Assembly (NCBI RefSeq): GCF_001305515.1
Contig: NZ_LJYW01000001.1
Span: 220,226-284,225 of the forward strand
Direction: 5' to 3'
Length of the DNA: 64,000 nt
DNA from: Prosthecodimorpha hirschii
GTDB lineage: Bacteria > Pseudomonadota > Alphaproteobacteria > Rhizobiales > Ancalomicrobiaceae
The first letter of the stretch is position 1. Each line of letters begins with the position of its first letter. The translations under genes were made by a program, and so were the position numbers. Under the pieces are notes generated by a model, which was not told the DNA's origin, searched no databases, and saw only the letters and a program-made list of their open reading frames with translations. Below are positions 34,301 to 43,322 of this stretch, piece after piece.

Positions 34301-36889
34301 ATGCAGTCGATCGCGCTTTCCGACAGGGCCGGATCCGGCCGCCCGACGCCCCCGACGGAGGCCGAGCGCCTGCGGCGGCTGCGCCAGTACCATATTCTGG
34401 AAACTCCCCCGGAAGCGTCGTTCGACGAGATCGCGCGCCTCGCCGCGACCGTCATCAATTCGTCGATCGCCCTGTTGTGCATTGCCGACGAGTCCTGCCA
34501 TTGGACCAAGGCGAGCGTCGGCATCGATCTGCCCTTCCTGCGGCGCGACGTGAGCTTCTGCGACCATACGCTCGCCAGCGGACAGATTTTCGTGGTGCTG
34601 GACGCGACCACCGATCCGCGCTTCGCAGACAATCCTTACGTGGTCGGTCCCCCCCACCTGCGCTTCTATCTCGGCTGTCCGCTGACGGATGCCGAGGGCT
34701 ATCAGATCGGGACCATCTGCTGCCTGGATTCCAGTCCGCGAACCGAGGTGCTTCAGAGCCAGCTCGACGCCATCGCCAGTCTGGCGCGGATCACGGTCGA
34801 CCGCCTGGAACTGCGCCGCCGGAGCGTCGTTCTGGCGAAGGCTCAGAAGAAGGCCGAGGCGGCCGAGGCCGTGGCGCGGGCGGCCCATGCGCGGCTGCGC
34901 GAGGCCATCGACATCCTGCCCGAAGCCATCGTGTTCATGGATGCCGAAAAGCGGCTGGAACTGTGGAACCGGCGCTACAGCGAACTCTTTCCCGATGTCG
35001 TGAAGCCATGGCGGCCGGAGCCGCCGACCGGCGGGAGCGCCGCCGATATCGGCCCCCTGCTCGACCGGCCGACACCGCCTGCCGTGGCGGTCCGCGAGCA
35101 GCGCTTCGAGAACGGCCGCTGGTTCCGATACGACGAGCGGCAGACCGCCGACGGTGGCACGATCGGCATTCGGGTCGACATCACCGAGCTGAAGCAGCGC
35201 GAAACCAGCATCAAGCTCCTGTTCGACCGCAACCCGGTGCCGCTCTGGCTGTGCGATGCGGAAACGCTGCGGGTCATCGCCGTCAATGACGCGACACTGC
35301 ATCTCTACGGCTATTCGCGCGCCGAAGCCTTGGCCATGGCCCTGCCGGACATCTGCATCGGCTGTCCGGATGTCATGCGATCGGAAATCGACCTGCAGGC
35401 GACCACGGACGGGCATGCCGCGCCGCGCCCGCAACGCCATCGGCGCGCCTTCGGCACCCCGATCGACGTGCTGCCCTTCATCCGGACCATCGATTTCGAG
35501 GACCGGCCGGCGCTGCTGTTCGGTGTCGTCGACATCACCGAACGCCTCCGTGCCGAGGCGCGGATCAAGCATCTGGCGCATCACGATCCCCTGACCGACC
35601 TGCCCAACCGCGCCCTGTTCCAGGATCGTCTCGCCGAGGCGATCGCCCAGGCGAAGGGGGAAGGCAGTCAGGTCGCTCTGTGTCTGGTCGATCTCGACCG
35701 GTTCAAGATCATCAACGACACGCTCGGCCATGCCGCCGGCGACGCCGTGCTGCGCGTGGTGGCGCGTCGCCTGGCGCGGCTGGCCGGCCCGACCGACATG
35801 GTCGCCCGCCTCGGCGGCGACGAATTCGCTTTGGTCGTGGCCGGTTCGGGGCGCGATCCGGCGACCGTGCTGGCCGAGGTGCCGCGCATCTTCGACGATC
35901 CGATCATCTGCAACGGCGAGATCATCCAGATCTCGGGCAGTGCCGGTGCGGCCATCGTTCCGGAGGATGGCACCGAGCCCGTCACCCTGATGCAGAATGC
36001 CGATGTGGCGCTCTATGCGTCCAAGGCGGAGGGGCGCAATCGGCTGACGCTGTTCGACCAGAACATGCGCGCCAAGCTGGTCCGCCTGAACACCCTGACG
36101 GTGCGCTTCCGGCAGGCCCTGCGCGACGGGGAACTGGTTCCGCACTACCAGCCCGTGGTCAATCTCAGCCATTTCACCATCCGCGGCTACGAGGCCCTGC
36201 TGCGCTGGAACCATCCGCAGGAAGGCCTGCTGACGGCCGCGGATTTCGCCGAGGTGTTCGACATTCCCGAACTGGCGGTGGCGATCGGCCGCTACATGCT
36301 GGATGCTGTCACGCGCGACATGCGCGCCTGGCTCGATGCCGGCATCGATTTCGGCTGCGTCGCCGTCAACGTCACCGCGGCGGACCTGAAATCCGAGGGC
36401 TTCGCCGAGCGGGTCCTCGATACCCTGGCGACCCGCGGCATACCGCCCAACCGGCTGATCATCGAGGCGACCGAGAACTCGCTCGTCGAACAGGACAATG
36501 TCGCCGTCGCCAAGGTGCTCGACACGCTCGATGCCGAGGGCGTCTACATCGCACTGGACGATTTCGGGACCGGCCATTCCTCGCTGGTGCATCTGCGCCA
36601 GTTCAACATCGCGACCCTGAAGATCGACCGCTCCTTCGTGCGCGACATGACCACCGACCGCGAGGACGCGGCCATCGTCCATGGCGTGACCATGCTGGCA
36701 CGCAGCCTCGGCATCGCGACGGTGGCAGAAGGCATCGAAACGGAAGAACAGGCGCAGATGCTGGTCGAGTCCGGCTGCAGCTACGGCCAGGGCTACCTGT
36801 TCGGCCGGCCGATCGCCGCCGATCAGGTCGGCTACTTCTCGGCGCATCGCCGCCTGCCGGCCTTGTCGACCATCCAGTCTGTGGCCTGA
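34301..36889 (+). CDS. GAF-PAS-GGDEF-EAL cyclic-di-GMP protein
   Basis: The 862-residue soluble protein has GAF (about 20-180), a PAS (205-295), a second PAS (300-425), GGDEF (430-590) and EAL (605-850). The GGDEF motif is intact (RLGGDEFAL), but the inhibitory RxxD site five residues before it is GPTD, so product inhibition is probably lost. The EAL domain keeps YEALLRW, NVTAADL, EATEN, DDFGTGHSS, KIDRSF and AEGIET, so it should hydrolyse c-di-GMP. The GAF and PAS domains would sense small ligands, redox or light. No neighbouring partner is evident; transcription ends at a strong hairpin. Confidence 0.92.
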   Translation: MQSIALSDRAGSGRPTPPTEAERLRRLRQYHILETPPEASFDEIARLAATVINSSIALLCIADESCHWTKASVGIDLPFLRRDVSFCDHTLASGQIFVVLDATTDPRFADNPYVVGPPHLRFYLGCPLTDAEGYQIGTICCLDSSPRTEVLQSQLDAIASLARITVDRLELRRRSVVLAKAQKKAEAAEAVARAAHARLREAIDILPEAIVFMDAEKRLELWNRRYSELFPDVVKPWRPEPPTGGSAADIGPLLDRPTPPAVAVREQRFENGRWFRYDERQTADGGTIGIRVDITELKQRETSIKLLFDRNPVPLWLCDAETLRVIAVNDATLHLYGYSRAEALAMALPDICIGCPDVMRSEIDLQATTDGHAAPRPQRHRRAFGTPIDVLPFIRTIDFEDRPALLFGVVDITERLRAEARIKHLAHHDPLTDLPNRALFQDRLAEAIAQAKGEGSQVALCLVDLDRFKIINDTLGHAAGDAVLRVVARRLARLAGPTDMVARLGGDEFALVVAGSGRDPATVLAEVPRIFDDPIICNGEIIQISGSAGAAIVPEDGTEPVTLMQNADVALYASKAEGRNRLTLFDQNMRAKLVRLNTLTVRFRQALRDGELVPHYQPVVNLSHFTIRGYEALLRWNHPQEGLLTAADFAEVFDIPELAVAIGRYMLDAVTRDMRAWLDAGIDFGCVAVNVTAADLKSEGFAERVLDTLATRGIPPNRLIIEATENSLVEQDNVAVAKVLDTLDAEGVYIALDDFGTGHSSLVHLRQFNIATLKIDRSFVRDMTTDREDAAIVHGVTMLARSLGIATVAEGIETEEQAQMLVESGCSYGQGYLFGRPIAADQVGYFSAHRRLPALSTIQSVA

Positions 36890-36948
36890 ACGGCATCCCG
36901 GCAGGTCTTGGGGCAAGGGGGCGGAAGCGCCCCAGGCGACCCGCTGCC

Positions 36949-36968
36949 GCCCCCGGCACGCCGGGGGC
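36949..36968. terminator. Bidirectional hairpin between converging genes
   Basis: gcccccgg (36949-36956) pairs perfectly with ccgggggc (36961-36968) around a cacg tetraloop, between the GGDEF-EAL and uxuA stop codons. A weaker hairpin (gggcg/cgccc) lies just upstream. No T-run. Confidence 0.6.
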
Positions 36969-36986
36969 GCAAAGCCTCTCGCAGGC

Positions 36987-38171
36987 CTACATCACCGTCT
37001 CGAGCGCGCGGATGACGCCGCGCAATTCCGCCAGTCCGCGCAGGCGGCCGATCGCCGTATAGCCCGGGTTGGTGCGCTTGGTGGCGGCCAGATCGTCGAG
37101 CATGCGGTGCCCGTGGTCGGGCCGGAACACGATCTTCGAGCCCTCCGCCCGGCGGTGATCCTCTTCGAGCAGCGCGCGCACGACCGCCACCATGTCGACA
37201 TCGCCGTCGAGATGATCGCTCTCATGGAAGGAGACGCCGTCCGCCTCGCGCTTGGTTGCGCGCAGATGGGCGAAGCCGATCCGGGGGCCGAATTCGCGCG
37301 CCATGGCCGGCAGGTCGTTCTGCGCCCTGACCCCGAGCGAGCCGGTGCAGAAGCAGATGCCGTTGGCCGGCGACGGCACCGCCGCGAACAGCGCCCGGTA
37401 ATCCTCGGCCGAGGAGGCGATGCGCGGCAGGCCGAACAGCGGCCGCGGCGGATCGTCGGGATGCAGCGTCAGCTTGACGCCGAGTTCGTCGGCGCGCCGG
37501 CAGACCGGTTCCAGGAACTCGACGAGATGGCGCCGCAGCACCGCGGCGTCGATCTCGCGGTAGCTCTCCAGCTTGTCGCGGAATTGCGGAATGGTCAGCG
37601 GATCGGTCGTCGAGCCCGGCAGCGCGCTGGCGATGACCATGACCAGATAGTCGATATCGGCCTGGGTGAAGCCGTCATAGACCGCCTTGGCGCGGGCCTG
37701 GACCTCGGGCGAATACTCGAATTTGGCGGCCGGCCGCTCCAGGATGAAGAGTTCGAAGGCGGCGAAGCGGTCGCGGTCGAAGCGCAGCGCCCGGGCCCCG
37801 TTGGGAAGCTCCCATTCGAGATCGGTCCGGCACCAGTCGACCACCGGCATGAAGTTGTAGCAGATGATCTTCACGTCGCAGGCGGCCAGCGCCTCCATCG
37901 ATGCGATCCAGGCGTCGATCGAGGCTTTCGCCCGGCCGCCGAGCCGCTTCACGTCGTCCGGGACCGGAATGGACTCCACCACGGTCCAGGCGAGCGGCGT
38001 CCGCGGACCGCCTTCGACGATCCGCTTGCGCTCCTCGACTTCCTTGACCGTCCAGGCCTGCCCGATCGGAATCTGGTGCAGCGCCGTGACGATCTCCTTC
38101 GCCCCCGCCTGCCGTACGTCGTCGAGGGACACCGGATCGTTCGGTCCGTACCACCGCCAGCCTTCACGCAT
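36987..38171 (-). CDS. uxuA: Mannonate dehydratase
   Basis: The 394-residue enzyme dehydrates D-mannonate to 2-keto-3-deoxygluconate. Visible features: MREGWRWYGPNDPVSL at the start, VESIPVPDDVK, ICYNFMPVVDWCRTDL, the metal-site segments LHPDDPPRPLFGLPRI, NGICFCTGSLGV and HLRATKRE, and FRPDHGHRML near the end. Length is normal for UxuA. It starts 13 bases after the dehydrogenase stop in the TRAP-linked operon, which suggests that imported hexuronates or their reduction products are processed here. Confidence 0.95.
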   Translation of the reverse strand: MREGWRWYGPNDPVSLDDVRQAGAKEIVTALHQIPIGQAWTVKEVEERKRIVEGGPRTPLAWTVVESIPVPDDVKRLGGRAKASIDAWIASMEALAACDVKIICYNFMPVVDWCRTDLEWELPNGARALRFDRDRFAAFELFILERPAAKFEYSPEVQARAKAVYDGFTQADIDYLVMVIASALPGSTTDPLTIPQFRDKLESYREIDAAVLRRHLVEFLEPVCRRADELGVKLTLHPDDPPRPLFGLPRIASSAEDYRALFAAVPSPANGICFCTGSLGVRAQNDLPAMAREFGPRIGFAHLRATKREADGVSFHESDHLDGDVDMVAVVRALLEEDHRRAEGSKIVFRPDHGHRMLDDLAATKRTNPGYTAIGRLRGLAELRGVIRALETVM

Positions 38172-38184
38172 CTGTCGATTGCCT

Positions 38185-39234
38185 TCAGTTCGCCGTCAGA
38201 ACGACTTTCACGCTGCGGGAGCGATCGAGCGCGAGGCGAAGCGCGTCGGGCGCCTCCGCCAGCGGGCGCTCGGCCGTGACGAGTTGGAGCACGTCGACGC
38301 CGCCATCGGCGATCAGCGCGATGGCCTCGTCGAATTCCCGGTCGAAACGGAACGAGCCGCGGAAGTCGATCTCCTTGGCCATGATCGCATTGGCCGGCAC
38401 CGGGATCGAGCCGCCGGGCAGGTTGCCGATCTGCACGATGGTGCCGCCGCGACGGACCGTGGCGATCGCCGACGCGAGGCCGGCGGCCGTGCCCGAGACC
38501 TCGAAGGCGACGTCGAAAGGATTGCGGGCCGCCAGATCCTTCAAGCCATCGTCTCCGCCCGACACGTCGACGATGTCGTCGGCACCGAGACGGGCCGCAA
38601 AGGCCAGGGGTGCGGGGGCGATGTCGACCATGGCCGACGAGGCGATGCCGGCCCGCTTGGCGGCGAGCAGCGTCAGGAGCCCGATCGGGCCGGAGCCGAA
38701 CAGTACGATGCGCTTGCCGGCAATGTCGCCGGCCCGCCGCACGGCGTGCAGGCAGACCGCGAGCGGTTCGGCCAGCGCGGCCGCCTTCAGCGGCACATGG
38801 TCGGGCACCGGCACGCATTGCGCCGGCACCGCGTCGAACAGGGTCGCGAAGCCGCCCTGCATGTGCGGATACTTCGAGGCCGAGCCCATGAAGTAGATGT
38901 TCTCGCACAGATTGGCGCGGCCCTCGCGACAGCGGGCGCAATGGCCGCACCAGCGCGACGGATTGACGGCGACGCGCTGGCCGACCTTCAGGCCCGGCGC
39001 GTCGGCGTTGATCTCGGCCACCTCGCCGGCGATCTCGTGGCCGAGGATCAGCGGATCCTTGACCACGAAGTCGCCCGTCCGGGCATGGCGGAAATAGTGC
39101 ATGTCGGAGCCGCAGATGCCGGCGGCGCCAAAGCGGATGCGCACCATGCCGGGGGCGAGCGGACCGAGCGGATGCTCGATCATCCGGAGGTCTTCCGGGC
39201 CGAACAGGGTCGCGGCGAGAGCAGAGGCGGTCAT
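38185..39234 (-). CDS. Zinc-binding alcohol dehydrogenase, L-idonate 5-dehydrogenase-like
   Basis: The 349-residue medium-chain dehydrogenase has catalytic zinc residues in GICGSDMHYF and GHEIAG, a structural zinc motif CGHCARCREGRANLC, and an NAD-binding VLFGSGPIGLL. IdnD-type enzymes oxidise L-idonate to 5-ketogluconate. The start overlaps the dctM stop by four bases, and uxuA follows closely, so the substrate is probably an aldonic acid supplied by the TRAP transporter. L-idonate is the closest match by motif style, but other polyols or aldonates are possible. Confidence 0.87.
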   Translation of the reverse strand: MTASALAATLFGPEDLRMIEHPLGPLAPGMVRIRFGAAGICGSDMHYFRHARTGDFVVKDPLILGHEIAGEVAEINADAPGLKVGQRVAVNPSRWCGHCARCREGRANLCENIYFMGSASKYPHMQGGFATLFDAVPAQCVPVPDHVPLKAAALAEPLAVCLHAVRRAGDIAGKRIVLFGSGPIGLLTLLAAKRAGIASSAMVDIAPAPLAFAARLGADDIVDVSGGDDGLKDLAARNPFDVAFEVSGTAAGLASAIATVRRGGTIVQIGNLPGGSIPVPANAIMAKEIDFRGSFRFDREFDEAIALIADGGVDVLQLVTAERPLAEAPDALRLALDRSRSVKVVLTAN

Positions 39235-40640
39235 TTCAGCATTCCCATATATTTCGGGAGCCAGAGCGTCAGTTCCGGAATGAAGGTGATCGCGAACAGC
39301 GCCGCGAACAGCGGGACCAGCCAGGGCAGGATCGCCACGGTGGTGCGCTCGACCGACAGCTTGGCGACGCGCGAGAGCACGAAGAGCACCATGCCGAGCG
39401 GCGGATGCAACAGGCCGATCATCAGGTTGAGCGTCATGATCAGGCCGAAATGGATCGGATCGACGCCGAGCTTCAGGGCGATCGGCAGCAGGATCGGCAC
39501 CACGATGGTGATCGCCGCGATGGTGTCCAGGAAGCAGCCGATGAACAGCAGCAGCAGATTGACGAGGATCAGGAACACCCACTTGTTCTGGGTGATCGAC
39601 AGGATCGCGTCGGAGAGCAGCTGCGCCGCCTGACTGACGGTCAGGAGCCAGGCGAAGACGGACGCGGCGGTGACGATGAACAGCACCGAGGCCGTCGTCT
39701 CGACCGTGTCGCGGGTCGCCTTGGCGAGCGTCTTGAGGGTCATCGAGCGGTAGCGCACGAGACCGAGGAACAGGGACCAGAGGACCGCCGCAACGGCCGC
39801 TTCGGTCGGCGTGAACCAGCCGAGCGTCATGCCGCCGATCAGGATGACCGGCGTCATCAGGGCCATGACGGCCGAGAAGTTGAAGGTCCAGTCGAGCGCC
39901 AGCAGGACCACCAGGGCGATGCCGATCGCCACGTTCTGCGACAGGTGGCCGTATTCGAGCATGGCGTAGACGGCGACCGGGAAGGCCAGCACGATCAGCA
40001 CTTCGAGGCCGGCCTCGGCGAGCCGCTTGAACTCGAACGGGGCATCCGAGCCCCAGCCGTAGCGGCGGGCGAAGATGGCGACGGTCAGCATCATGAAGAT
40101 GGTCATGACCGCGCCCGGGATGACGCCGCCGAGGAACAGCGCGCCGATCGAGACATTCGACATCATGCCGTAGATGACGAAGGGCAGCGACGGCGGGATG
40201 ATCGGCCCGAGCGTCGCCGAGGCGGCGGTGACGCCGACCGCGACCTCGGTCGGATAGCCGTGGTCCTTCATCGCCTTGATCTCGATCGTGCCGATGCCGG
40301 CCGCATCCGCGATGGCGGTGCCCGACATGCCCGAGAAGATCACCGAGCCGATGATGTTGACCTGGGCGAGGCCGCCCTTCATCCAGCCGACCAGCGAGAC
40401 CGCGAAGGAATAGATGCGGCCGGTCACGCCGGCGATGTTCATCAGGTTGCCGGCCAGGATGAAGAAGGGCACCGCGAGCAGCGGGAAGCTCTCGACGCCT
40501 GCGAACATGCGCTGGGCGACGATCACGTCCGGCGCGACGCCATAGGTCAGAATGTACAGGATCGACGCCGACGCCATCGAGACCGCGACCGGCACGCCGA
40601 GGATCATCAGGCCGAGGAAGGAACCGAGCAACAACAGCAT
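39231..40640 (-). CDS. TRAP transporter large permease (DctM type)
   Basis: The 469-residue protein is highly hydrophobic, with about 12 membrane segments and the DctM motifs GVPVAVSMASAS, SGTAIADAAGIGT and IGCFLDTIAA. It is somewhat longer than most DctM proteins, owing to an extra segment around residues 230-270. It forms the sodium-driven transport channel with the small permease and binding protein. The frame runs further upstream, but ATG 40640 gives the typical MLLLLGSFLGL start. Five bases separate it from the DctQ gene. Confidence 0.92.
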   Translation of the reverse strand: MLLLLGSFLGLMILGVPVAVSMASASILYILTYGVAPDVIVAQRMFAGVESFPLLAVPFFILAGNLMNIAGVTGRIYSFAVSLVGWMKGGLAQVNIIGSVIFSGMSGTAIADAAGIGTIEIKAMKDHGYPTEVAVGVTAASATLGPIIPPSLPFVIYGMMSNVSIGALFLGGVIPGAVMTIFMMLTVAIFARRYGWGSDAPFEFKRLAEAGLEVLIVLAFPVAVYAMLEYGHLSQNVAIGIALVVLLALDWTFNFSAVMALMTPVILIGGMTLGWFTPTEAAVAAVLWSLFLGLVRYRSMTLKTLAKATRDTVETTASVLFIVTAASVFAWLLTVSQAAQLLSDAILSITQNKWVFLILVNLLLLFIGCFLDTIAAITIVVPILLPIALKLGVDPIHFGLIMTLNLMIGLLHPPLGMVLFVLSRVAKLSVERTTVAILPWLVPLFAALFAITFIPELTLWLPKYMGMLK

Positions 40641-40645
40641 GGGAA

Positions 40646-41218
40646 TCAGTCCTCCGAACCGTCGAAAGCCGACGGACGTTCGAGGGGCGAGTAGCCGCGA
40701 TGGAGATTGGCCAGGAAGACTTCGCAGGCCCGGAACGCCATGAGCTCGAACGACAGGAAGACGATCGTGAAGACCCAGGCCTTGGGCAGATTGACCGTGG
40801 TCATCTGCTCGTCGGAGACGATGTTCATGTATTTGAGGAACACGTAGCCGAGATAGGCAAAGAACGCGATCCGGACGAGATCGACCATCAGGGACAGGAT
40901 CCGCCCGAGGATCGACGGGAGGTAGCGATAGAGGAAGTCGACATGGATGTGCCGCGTCATGCGCACGCACATCGCCGAGCCGACGAAAACCACGCCGATC
41001 AGACAATAGACCGCGATTTCCTCGGTCCAGGCATAGCTGTCGTTGAGAACGTAGCGGGTGAAGAACTGCACGAAGACCATGCCGGCCATCGTCCAGAACA
41101 GGGCGATGGCGACCCAGTCCTCGATGGCGAAGTCACTGATATCGGCGGCCGGAGGCGCTTCGTCGAAGACCTGGGCGAGTTCTTCCGCCGTGACCGGCGT
41201 GTGGATTTCCTGGGCCAT
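40646..41218 (-). CDS. TRAP transporter small permease (DctQ type)
   Basis: The 190-residue protein has about four membrane segments and the DctQ signature FTRYVLNDSYAWTEEIAVYCLIG, with VGSAMCVRMTRHIHVDF. An N-terminal cytoplasmic extension of about 30 acidic residues precedes the first helix. It sits between the binding-protein and large-permease genes, 125 bases after the former, with a hairpin in the gap. Confidence 0.92.
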   Translation of the reverse strand: MAQEIHTPVTAEELAQVFDEAPPAADISDFAIEDWVAIALFWTMAGMVFVQFFTRYVLNDSYAWTEEIAVYCLIGVVFVGSAMCVRMTRHIHVDFLYRYLPSILGRILSLMVDLVRIAFFAYLGYVFLKYMNIVSDEQMTTVNLPKAWVFTIVFLSFELMAFRACEVFLANLHRGYSPLERPSAFDGSED

Positions 41219-41314
41219 GCGCGACCTCGGCTCGGAATCGTCTGGGGATGAAAAAACGGCCGGGGGCTCGGGACGCCGCACGCGCGGCGCCCCGGCCTCA
41301 GGACGAAAAGCACG

Positions 41315-41335
41315 GGGGCGGCGCGGGGCCGCCCC
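41315..41335 (-). terminator. Attenuating hairpin between TRAP binding protein and small permease genes
   Basis: An 8-bp GC stem (41315-41322 with 41328-41335) with a 5-base loop lies just after the binding-protein stop. On the minus strand it is followed by cgtgcttttc, a short T-run. It would end part of the transcripts, so that more binding protein than permease is made. Confidence 0.55.
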
Positions 41336-41343
41336 GGCTCGGA

Positions 41344-42318
41344 TCACTTGATGGCGACGATCTTGTCGTAGTCGGCCTTGCGGTAGCCGAACTGCTCGAA
41401 GGTCACGCCCTTGGCGACCGCGTCGATGAAGTCCTTCTTGTCGACCTCGGAGACGGTCAGGCCCTTCTCCTTGAACAGGCCGACCAGTTCCGCTTCGCGC
41501 GTCTGGATCTGCTTGGTGGCGCGCGCGGCCGCTTCCTGGGCGACGGCCACGAAGGTGGCGCGGTCCTCGGCGGACCACTTGTCCCAGGTGCCCTTGGCGA
41601 CGATCGTGTTCAGATGATCGACGATATGGGCGGTCAGCACGATGTGCTTCTGCACTTCGTAGAACTTCTTCGCCTCGATCGTGGTCAGCGGGTTCTCCTG
41701 CGCCTCGACGGTGCCGTTCTGCAGGGCGAGATAGACTTCGGCGAAGGCGATCGGCGTCGTGTTGGCGCCGCAGGAACGCGGCATCGCCAGATAGGCCGGC
41801 ACGTCCGGCACGCGCATCTTGAGGCCCTTCATGTCCGCGCAGGCCTTGATCGGCTTGTTGGACGTGACATGGCGCGCACCATAATAGGTGGTCGCCACGA
41901 TGTGATGGCCGGTCTTGTCCTCGTAGCCCTTGGCGAGTTCCTTGTAGGTATCGCTCTTGGTGTAGGCGAGGAGGTGGTCGGCGTCACGGAAGATGAAGGG
42001 GTAGTAGGTCACCCCGATCGGCGGATAGGCACGCGCCGCGAAGGACGAGCCGGAGATGATGATGTCGACCGAGCCGAGCGAAAGGCCCTGGTTGATGTCG
42101 GTCTCCTTGCCGAGCTGCGATGCCGGGAAGACCTCGATCTGGTACTTGTTGTTGGTCCGCTTCGCGAATTCCTGCGCGGCCCAGACCGATTCGGTGTGGA
42201 AGGGCTCGGAGGTCTCGTAGACATGCGCCCATTTGAGCTTGATCTGGGCCTCGGCGGCGCTGGTGCCGAGGGTCAGCCCGAGCGCGGCGGCGATCAGTAG
42301 CGTGGTCCGTCCAAACAT
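41344..42318 (-). CDS. TRAP transporter substrate-binding protein (DctP type)
   Basis: The 324-residue protein has a signal peptide (TTLLIAAALGLTLGTSAAEA) and a DctP fold: IKLKWAHVYETSEPFHTESV, KYQIEVFPASQLG, and the ADMKGLKMRVPDVPAY segment whose Arg binds the carboxylate of the ligand. ATG 42318 follows GGGAGGAATTCC. The family takes up sugar acids and other carboxylates. The gene context (uxuA, aldonate dehydrogenase, FadR regulator) points to a hexuronate or aldonate. Confidence 0.92.
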   Translation of the reverse strand: MFGRTTLLIAAALGLTLGTSAAEAQIKLKWAHVYETSEPFHTESVWAAQEFAKRTNNKYQIEVFPASQLGKETDINQGLSLGSVDIIISGSSFAARAYPPIGVTYYPFIFRDADHLLAYTKSDTYKELAKGYEDKTGHHIVATTYYGARHVTSNKPIKACADMKGLKMRVPDVPAYLAMPRSCGANTTPIAFAEVYLALQNGTVEAQENPLTTIEAKKFYEVQKHIVLTAHIVDHLNTIVAKGTWDKWSAEDRATFVAVAQEAAARATKQIQTREAELVGLFKEKGLTVSEVDKKDFIDAVAKGVTFEQFGYRKADYDKIVAIK

Positions 42319-42368
42319 GGAATTCCTCCCTTGCGTGAAGATTTTAGCAGGCTTGCAACCTGATCGGT

Positions 42369-43187
42369 TCAACCGGCCGGTTGCTTGGGGCCCCGCGAAC
42401 GGGTCCGGTCGGCGGGCGGGGACGGCGCTGGGCCGCCCTCCCCGAAGGTAGCGGAAAAGCGCTCCTGCGAGCGCCGCATATGCTCCCGCATGGCCGCATG
42501 GGCGCCGTCCGGATCCCGGGCAGCGATCCGGTCGCGGATGGCGCGATGTTCCCGATGGGCGGCCGCCCAGCTTTCGCGGTTTTCGAAGTAGCTGGCCAGC
42601 TGGCGGAAAAAGGGCGTGATCCGCTGATCGAACAGATCGCCGACAATCCGGACCAGCACGCTGTTGCCCGCGATACCGGCCAGCGTGATGTGAAAGGCGC
42701 GATCCAGCACGATCGCCTCCTCGCTCGGATTCTCGGCATCCTGCATGCGGGCGAGGATTTCGTCGATCTCCGCGATTTCGAGCGGGGTGGCGCGGCGCGC
42801 GGCCTCCGCGGCGACCGCGGCTTCCAGGAATTCGCGGGTGGCCAGCACCTCGAACGGCCCCTCCCCGGCGTGATCGACCGCGGTCGGCACCGCCGGCGGC
42901 TCGACCACATAGATTCCGGAGCCGACGCGGATGCGCAGGCGGCCTTCCACTTCGAGCGCGATCAAGGCCTCGCGCACGGTCGGTCGCGACACGCCGAGTT
43001 GCTCGGCCAGCTCACGCTCCGTCGGCAGTCGCCCGCCCACGGGATACTCGCCCTGATCGATCAGGGTCCTCAATTGGTCGGCGACCTGGCGGTACAGCCG
43101 GCGCGGTGCGATGGCTTCGAGCGGCACGCGAACCCCCGAACGAATTCCCCCCGATTCCGACTTGAGCGGAACCTTTTCTCCGGCCAT
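42369..43187 (-). CDS. FadR-subfamily GntR transcriptional regulator
   Basis: The 272-residue protein has a GntR winged helix (LYRQVADQLRTLIDQGEYPVGGRLPTERELAEQLGVS and RPTVREALIALEVEGRL) and an FCD ligand-binding domain (EFLEAAVAAEAARRA, DRAFHITLAGIAGN, HREHRAIRDRIAARD, with His residues for a metal). It is similar in layout to UxuR/ExuR regulators. It heads the run of minus-strand genes (regulator, TRAP, dehydrogenase, uxuA), and a perfect operator lies 38 bases upstream. The ligand is probably the sugar acid or a breakdown product. Confidence 0.92.
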   Translation of the reverse strand: MAGEKVPLKSESGGIRSGVRVPLEAIAPRRLYRQVADQLRTLIDQGEYPVGGRLPTERELAEQLGVSRPTVREALIALEVEGRLRIRVGSGIYVVEPPAVPTAVDHAGEGPFEVLATREFLEAAVAAEAARRATPLEIAEIDEILARMQDAENPSEEAIVLDRAFHITLAGIAGNSVLVRIVGDLFDQRITPFFRQLASYFENRESWAAAHREHRAIRDRIAARDPDGAHAAMREHMRRSQERFSATFGEGGPAPSPPADRTRSRGPKQPAG

Positions 43188-43224
43188 GCATCTTCGTGCG
43201 GGAGATGCATCGTCGGCTCGGTCT

Positions 43225-43239
43225 ATTGGTCAGACCAAT
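43225..43239. promoter_or_regulatory. FadR/GntR-type operator
   Basis: ATTGGTC-A-GACCAAT is a perfect 7-1-7 palindrome between the divergent regulator gene and the mannitol-dehydrogenase remnant. TTGGTnnnACCAA is the usual core bound by FadR-subfamily regulators, so the upstream-encoded GntR protein is the likely ligand. Confidence 0.75.
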
Positions 43240-43322
43240 TGACCTGAACGTTGACGCATCTCACGGGGTCGTGTCAAGGTCCCGCCACAATCGAAAAGCA
43301 GTCCCAAGGAGCCAGACGTCCG

